In this document: positions 6,691 through 9,655 of the stretch, piece after piece | Layout of the letters: every line of letters begins with the position of its first letter | Position numbering within the stretch: position 1 is the stretch's first letter | Source of the DNA: Chloroflexi bacterium RBG_16_51_16 | GTDB taxonomy: Bacteria > Chloroflexota > Anaerolineae > Anaerolineales > Villigracilaceae | Length of the DNA: 9,655 bases | Assembly: GCA_001796785.1 (NCBI GenBank) | Contig: MGNL01000172.1 | Coordinates: 37,562 to 47,216 of the forward strand | Direction of reading: 5' to 3' | Notes under the pieces: model-generated | The model's input: the letters and a program-made list of their open reading frames with translations, nothing else | Databases searched by the model: none | Told to the model about the DNA's origin: nothing | Translations under genes and position numbers: made by a program

Positions 6691-6889
6691 GGATGTTCTC
6701 CTCGAACCAATCTTGATAGATCGCATAAAGAATTTCGTCGTTTGCCATGGATGGATCGTCGTCAAACTCTTTGAGCTGAACGGTCCAGTCGAAGATCTGC
6801 TTCAAACTGAGACCTTGAAAATCGATATCCGGGTGTAAACGGCGCAGTTCCATGGCAATTGCGTAAGTCGACTCCCAAGTTAAGGACAT
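6680..6889 (-). CDS. iscX: IscX-like Fe-S cluster assembly protein
   Basis: A 69-residue acidic protein resembling IscX (YfhJ; E. coli form 66 residues), an iron- and IscS-binding adaptor that modulates Fe-S cluster assembly. The match runs over the whole length: LTWES near the N terminus, HPDIDF (19-24), the L--IFDWTVQL-EFDDDP core (29-46), and ANDEILYAIYQDWFEE (49-64), including the acidic patch used for iron and IscS contacts in the family. The open frame extends to 6955, but the ATG at 6889 is chosen because the IscX fold begins there and a promoter-like TATAAT lies inside the longer form; no clear Shine-Dalgarno precedes it. It is the first gene of the nuoB-CD-I-mrp operon, overlaps nuoB by 11 bp, and faces a SufR-like regulator. 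No iscS, iscU or hscA is nearby. Confidence 0.85.
   Translation of the reverse strand: MSLTWESTYAIAMELRRLHPDIDFQGLSLKQIFDWTVQLKEFDDDPSMANDEILYAIYQDWFEENIHDK
6698..6703 (-). promoter_or_regulatory. Ribosome binding site deciding the nuoB start
   Basis: GAGGAG lies 7 nt before the ATG at 6690-6688, inside the end of iscX. It argues for the 211-residue NuoB over a 236-residue form starting at 6765. Confidence 0.65.
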
Positions 6890-6941
6890 CAAAAATTTGT
6901 ATTCAGGACTACGTTGATTTTTTCGATAAATTACGACCAAG

Positions 6942-6950
6942 ATTATAACA
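6942..6950 (-). promoter_or_regulatory. Extended -10 promoter of the iscX-nuo-mrp operon
   Basis: The minus strand reads TGTTATAATC: a TATAAT (6947-6942) preceded by TGn, an extended -10 element. No convincing -35 hexamer is seen at 17-18 nt. Transcription would start near 6935, leaving a leader of about 45 nt before the iscX ATG. The 8-mer TTATAATC here is repeated in the divergent promoter. Confidence 0.5.
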
Positions 6951-6967
6951 GTCATTTGGGAAGTGGG

Positions 6968-7002
6968 CTTGAATTATATAAATATATATTTGCATAATTA
7001 AG
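6968..7002 (+). repeat. Imperfect inverted repeat in the divergent promoter region
   Basis: CTTgAATTAT (6968-6977) and ATAATTAAG (6994-7002) are reverse complements except for one bulged G at 6971, separated by 16 nt of almost pure A/T. The right arm overlaps the regulator's promoter. It could be an operator, but such AT-rich DNA produces repeats by chance, so this is tentative. Confidence 0.3.
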
Positions 7003-7016
7003 AAAGTGATTATAAT
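6989..7016 (+). promoter_or_regulatory. Promoter of the SufR-like regulator gene
   Basis: TTTGCA (6989-6994) and TATAAT (7011-7016) are separated by 16 nt. The -10 box ends 7 nt before the ATG at 7024, so the mRNA would have little or no leader, and no Shine-Dalgarno is present. The -10 box lies inside the palindrome at 7006-7019. Confidence 0.5.
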
Positions 7017-7019
7017 CAC
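7006..7019 (+). promoter_or_regulatory. Perfect 14-bp palindrome over a -10 box, candidate operator
   Basis: GTGATTATAATCAC is a perfect palindrome placed exactly over the -10 box of the regulator gene and just before its start codon. This is the expected place for an autoregulatory operator of a dimeric winged-helix repressor. That the regulator binds it is inference; the core TATAAT is itself nearly symmetric, which lowers the surprise of the inner bases. Confidence 0.45.
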
Positions 7020-7023
7020 ATTT

Positions 7024-7644
7024 ATGGCAGCCATTTTCTCTCGCCAGAAGGTTTTAGATCTTCTAAAACAAAGTTCACCTCTTTCTACCAGGCAAATTTC
7101 CCGGAAGTTGGCTATGACTGAGGCTAACGTCCGGCATCACCTTGCAGTTCTCGGCAGGGAGGGTCTTATAGATGTCCATGGGAGGTTAAAAAGACAGGGA
7201 CGGGGCAGGCCGGAAAAATTATTCGGCCTAAATGACAGGATGCGCGGTGACAACCTTGACTTGCTTTCAAACAGCCTTATGGAAATATTGCTAACAAGCA
7301 GGAGTGATCATGAGGTGGAGAGATTCTTACGATCGCTCGGGCAAAGAATAAGATCGAAAATGGGCAGTATCGACCCCAGCCGACCTCCCTCGAGCCGATT
7401 GCACCATTTGATCGACAAGTTGAGTACAAATCACTATCAAGCGCGGTGGGAAGCCGGCGCCGAAGGCCCACAGGTTCTATTTGGCCGATGTCCATATGCA
7501 TCAATCATCAGGCGCCATCCTGAACTTTGTAAAATGGATCAGTATCTGCTCGAGGATTTGGTAGGCGGGTTTGCCAGACAAACCGCCAAGATCGGTGAGC
7601 AACGGAGCCTGGTTTGTCGCTTTCAACTTTATGAATCGGTCTGA
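7024..7644 (+). CDS. SufR-like winged-helix transcriptional regulator (probable Fe-S sensor)
   Basis: A 206-residue DNA-binding regulator. Residues 6-70 form a winged helix of the ArsR/DeoR-like kind: helices STRQISRKLAMTEANVRHHL (21-40) and the wing GRGRPEKLFGL (59-69). The C-terminal part carries Cys156 and Cys169 in CPYASIIRRHPELC (CX12C), followed by Cys198 (X28). This arrangement resembles SufR, the repressor of suf Fe-S assembly genes, which uses C-terminal cysteines to hold a cluster. A fourth cysteine seen in some SufR proteins is missing here. The frame could start at a GTG at 7006, but that lies in the palindrome and -10 box, so the ATG at 7024 is chosen. It is divergent from iscX-nuo-mrp, whose products depend on Fe-S clusters, so that operon is a likely target along with its own promoter. 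Ligand and regulon are inferred. Confidence 0.8.
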   Translation: MAAIFSRQKVLDLLKQSSPLSTRQISRKLAMTEANVRHHLAVLGREGLIDVHGRLKRQGRGRPEKLFGLNDRMRGDNLDLLSNSLMEILLTSRSDHEVERFLRSLGQRIRSKMGSIDPSRPPSSRLHHLIDKLSTNHYQARWEAGAEGPQVLFGRCPYASIIRRHPELCKMDQYLLEDLVGGFARQTAKIGEQRSLVCRFQLYESV

Positions 7645-7732
7645 TGGTAAATCTTTTTCATTCTTCAAACGTATATCATTAGGTGAGTCAACAAAACTTA
7701 ACTAGAATAAATATCCGAATGGAGCTGCAGAT

Positions 7733-7927
7733 ATGAATACTCAACGACTAAAATTACGCCGATCCCGAAAGGATAGGATTGTGGCCGGTGTATGTGGAGG
7801 CCTGGCTGAATTCTTTGGCGTAAGTGTTTTCTGGTTCAGGCTGGCGTTTCTTATCGCCTTGATACCGGGCGGCATACCCGGACTGCTTGTGTACGGCTTG
7901 ATGTGGATCATCGTCCCGAGCGAATAG
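7733..7927 (+). CDS. Single-domain PspC family membrane protein
   Basis: A 64-residue protein that is just a PspC domain, the membrane domain of the phage-shock envelope stress response. It opens with KLRRSRKDRIVAGVCGGLAEFFGV (residues 7-30), where the RxxxGVCGGLAEYF-type motif is diagnostic. A hydrophobic stretch (about 33-60) with a PGGIPG kink then forms one or two membrane segments, followed by VPSE. GGAG stands 8 nt before the ATG. A TAGAAT at 7703-7708 could be a -10 box, without a good -35. No pspA, pspB or pspF is nearby, so a role in stress signalling or envelope homeostasis is inferred from the family only. It converges on the emfourin-like gene with 9 bp between the stops. Confidence 0.88.
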   Translation: MNTQRLKLRRSRKDRIVAGVCGGLAEFFGVSVFWFRLAFLIALIPGGIPGLLVYGLMWIIVPSE

Positions 7928-7933
7928 GGTATC

Positions 7934-7958
7934 CGGTTAAAGTAAACCGAATTTTTTT
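7934..7958 (+). terminator. Probable intrinsic terminator after the PspC gene
   Basis: CGGTT (7934-7938) and AACCG (7945-7949) form a 5-bp stem with a 6-nt loop, followed after two A by seven T (7952-7958). It starts 6 bp after the PspC stop and overlaps the end of the convergent gene. The short stem makes it a weak candidate. Confidence 0.45.
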
Positions 7959-8251
7959 GAAACCGCGAGGATGATCAGTTCATCCACAAGGTCCCGCAGA
8001 GAATTGGGTGCGGATGTATCCGAAAGATGGACCGTGTGTTTATCGGTGCTTCCTTGAATGGTCACCGTATATTGAAATTCCCGGCTGGTAGTAAGGGCGA
8101 CCAGATTTTCCGGCAGGTTAAAAAAATGTGCGTTGATGACCAGGTCTTCGAGGTGCTGCGCGTCTTTATACGGTAATCCTTCGAAATCCAGGGTGAGGTC
8201 GACGTCAGGACCGAGTACTCCCCCCGTCCGTCTGAAAGCGATTCGGGTCAT
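7937..8251 (-). CDS. Emfourin-like small protein
   Basis: A 104-residue protein resembling emfourin, the small inhibitor of protealysin-like M4 metalloproteases. The family pattern is visible: RIAFRRTGG at residues 3-11, a -LP-DAQ-LEDLV--A-FF-LPE segment in the first half, FQYTVTIQ in the middle, then HTVHLSDTSAPNSLRDLVDEL near the C terminus. No signal peptide or membrane segment is seen, so it should be cytoplasmic. The start is uncertain: ATG at 8251 (family start), ATG at 8260, or GTG at 8299. None has a strong Shine-Dalgarno, and a TATAGT at 8303-8298 would make the GTG start unlikely. No M4 protease gene is in the window, so the inhibitor role is unproven; it may be an orphan member with another target. 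Confidence 0.7.
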   Translation of the reverse strand: MTRIAFRRTGGVLGPDVDLTLDFEGLPYKDAQHLEDLVINAHFFNLPENLVALTTSREFQYTVTIQGSTDKHTVHLSDTSAPNSLRDLVDELIILAVSKKFGLL

Positions 8252-8341
8252 TAGGGCCATAACATTAAAGAATTTAAGCGTCTTGATTTGGACTTTCACT
8301 ATACCCCCATTAGAACTTTACCAACAACCCCTACTCTGGTC

Positions 8342-9655
8342 TTACCCGGGTCCGGTCATTTTTCGGAGGTCCCCAAGTGCAGCGAGAATTTCATCCGGTT
8401 TGACCTTGGTGTTTTTATCCCGGTGGATGATCTCACCCCGTTCTGCTTTTTCCACGGCCAGGTTGACAATCGACATATTTTTTGCAACGGCTTCCTTAAC
8501 AAGAGCAGCACCTTGTTCGTAACCGATGAGTGGGTTCAAAGCAGTAACGATGATGGCATTTCTCTCCAGCCATCCCGCAGCTTTTTCCCGGTTTGCTCGA
8601 ATACCATGGACGGCTTTTGTAGAGAATGTCTGCATGGAAGATATCAATAGGTGCATCATCTCAAACAGTTCAAAGGCAATGACCGGCATCATCACGTTCA
8701 GTTCGAGTTGCCCGGCCTGGGCTGCCAGAGCGACAACCGAGTCACAACCAACGATATGCATCATGGTCATGCCCACCATTTCGGCCGACACAGGATTGAC
8801 TTTCCCCGGCATGATGCTCGAGCCGGGTTGGAGGGGAGGCAGCTGAATTTCGTCCAGACCGGTCGCGGGTCCGGAAGTGAGCAGGCGAAGATCATTGGAA
8901 ATGCGGATCATGGTCAACGCGACGGTCCGTAATGAAGCCGAGAAACCCACGGCATCCGCCATGGATTGCATAGACTCAAACAGATTTTCCGAACCGGATA
9001 ATTTCAGTCGTGTGATTTGCGTTAATTTTTCGATCATTCTGGGGTGGTATTCTGGGTGAGCATTGAGCCCCGTTCCTACAGCCGTTCCGCCAATCCCCAA
9101 TCTCCGCAGACCATCCGCAGCTGCTCGAATGCGATCTGCATCCCTTTGGACGCTTTTCGCGTAGCCACCAAACTCTTGACCCAACCGAATCGGAACGGCA
9201 TCCTGCAAATGGGTGCGCCCCGATTTGAGGACGTCATCGAACTCTTTCGCCTTGTGGGAAAATTCAGATGAAAGATCTTCAAGTGCCTTAAGCAATTCGT
9301 CCAACCGCCATAGGCACCCTAACCGGATAGCAGTAGGAATCGCATCGTTGGTGGATTGCGACATGTTCACATGGTCATTTGGGTGAACACGATATTCACC
9401 AAGCTGGCCGCCCAGGATCTGAGTAGCCCGGTTGGCGATCACCTCATTCATGTTCATATTCTGGCTGGTGCCTGCTCCAGCCTGGAACGGGTCCACTACA
9501 AACTGATCGTTCCATTTTCCTGATGCCACCTCAGCGGCGGCAGCGATGATTGCATCCGCGACCGATTTATCCAATAATCCCAGATCACGATGGACTTCAG
9601 CAGCTGCCTGTTTAATCACTGCAAGGGACCAAATAAATGCTGGGCGAGGCTTTAG
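8342..9655 (-). CDS. Aspartase/fumarase superfamily lyase (runs off right edge)
   Basis: A class II fumarase or aspartate ammonia-lyase that reversibly removes water or ammonia to give fumarate, working as a tetramer in the cytoplasm. 438 codons are present; about 25-30 N-terminal residues are missing, because the frame is open to the edge with a family-like sequence (PRPAFIWSLAVIKQAAAEV), so the GTG at 9619 is internal. Motifs in order: GAGTSQNMNMNEVIANRA, HPNDHVNMSQSTNDAIPTA, SGRTHLQDAVPIRLGQEF, GGTAVGTGLNAHPEY, and the catalytic serine loop GSSIMPGKVNPVSAE. Mixed signals: GRTH and GGTAVGTGLN resemble fumarase, whereas DAVPIRLGQEF, KVNPV-AE and LELNVM resemble Bacillus-type aspartase. I favour an aspartase-type enzyme slightly. 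No promoter is visible because the start is outside. Confidence 0.9.
   Translation of the reverse strand, partial: LKPRPAFIWSLAVIKQAAAEVHRDLGLLDKSVADAIIAAAAEVASGKWNDQFVVDPFQAGAGTSQNMNMNEVIANRATQILGGQLGEYRVHPNDHVNMSQSTNDAIPTAIRLGCLWRLDELLKALEDLSSEFSHKAKEFDDVLKSGRTHLQDAVPIRLGQEFGGYAKSVQRDADRIRAAADGLRRLGIGGTAVGTGLNAHPEYHPRMIEKLTQITRLKLSGSENLFESMQSMADAVGFSASLRTVALTMIRISNDLRLLTSGPATGLDEIQLPPLQPGSSIMPGKVNPVSAEMVGMTMMHIVGCDSVVALAAQAGQLELNVMMPVIAFELFEMMHLLISSMQTFSTKAVHGIRANREKAAGWLERNAIIVTALNPLIGYEQGAALVKEAVAKNMSIVNLAVEKAERGEIIHRDKNTKVKPDEILAALGDLRKMTGPG

Noticed and set aside
6890..6955. N-terminal extension of IscX from 6955 (hydrophobic start)
   Set aside because: It would contain the promoter-like TGTTATAAT and adds residues not found in IscX; chance open frame.
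9617..9619. GTG as the start of the lyase gene
   Set aside because: The frame stays open to the window edge with family-like sequence upstream, so this Val is internal and the gene is cut by the edge.

Overview
This window looks like chromosomal DNA from an anaerobic or facultative bacterium of the Chloroflexota (Anaerolineae-like). That is inferred from protein flavour (fused NuoCD, IscX, Mrp, a RicT-like PSP1 protein, PspC, an emfourin-like protein) and moderate GC content; nothing in the window proves the taxonomy. Coding density is very high. No tRNA, rRNA, IS element, CRISPR array or phage gene was seen, and no gene-free stretch exceeds about 140 bp.

Layout. Positions 1-6889 form a long block of nine minus-strand genes. 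Read in the direction of transcription (right to left) they are iscX, nuoB, a fused nuoCD, nuoI and mrp. After an 85-90 bp gap with a promoter-like sequence come ricT (PSP1/YaaT family), a LmbE/PIG-L deacetylase, a stand-alone NIF3/YqfO-type domain protein, and the N-terminal third of an M20D amidohydrolase that runs off the left edge. At about 6890-7023 lies a divergent promoter region, very AT-rich, with a perfect 14-bp palindrome. Rightward from it runs a SufR-like winged-helix regulator with three C-terminal cysteines, then a one-domain PspC protein. Convergent to these, on the minus strand, are an emfourin-like small protein and an aspartase/fumarase superfamily enzyme that runs off the right edge.

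How the genes fit together. The most interesting unit is the divergon at 2535-7644. A putative Fe-S-sensing repressor faces an operon that starts with IscX (Fe-S assembly). The operon continues with the subunits of the complex I connecting module (NuoB carries N2; NuoC and NuoD; NuoI carries N6a and N6b) and ends with Mrp, the bacterial relative of the eukaryotic complex I assembly factor Ind1/NUBPL. No membrane-arm genes (nuoA, H, J-N) and no nuoEFG are interleaved. The NuoD part lacks a segment of roughly 35 residues found in canonical 14-subunit enzymes. This reads as a self-contained 'build the Fe-S connecting module' cassette under possible Fe-S feedback control. That is an inference from gene order and motifs. 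The other genes are ordinary housekeeping or accessory functions.
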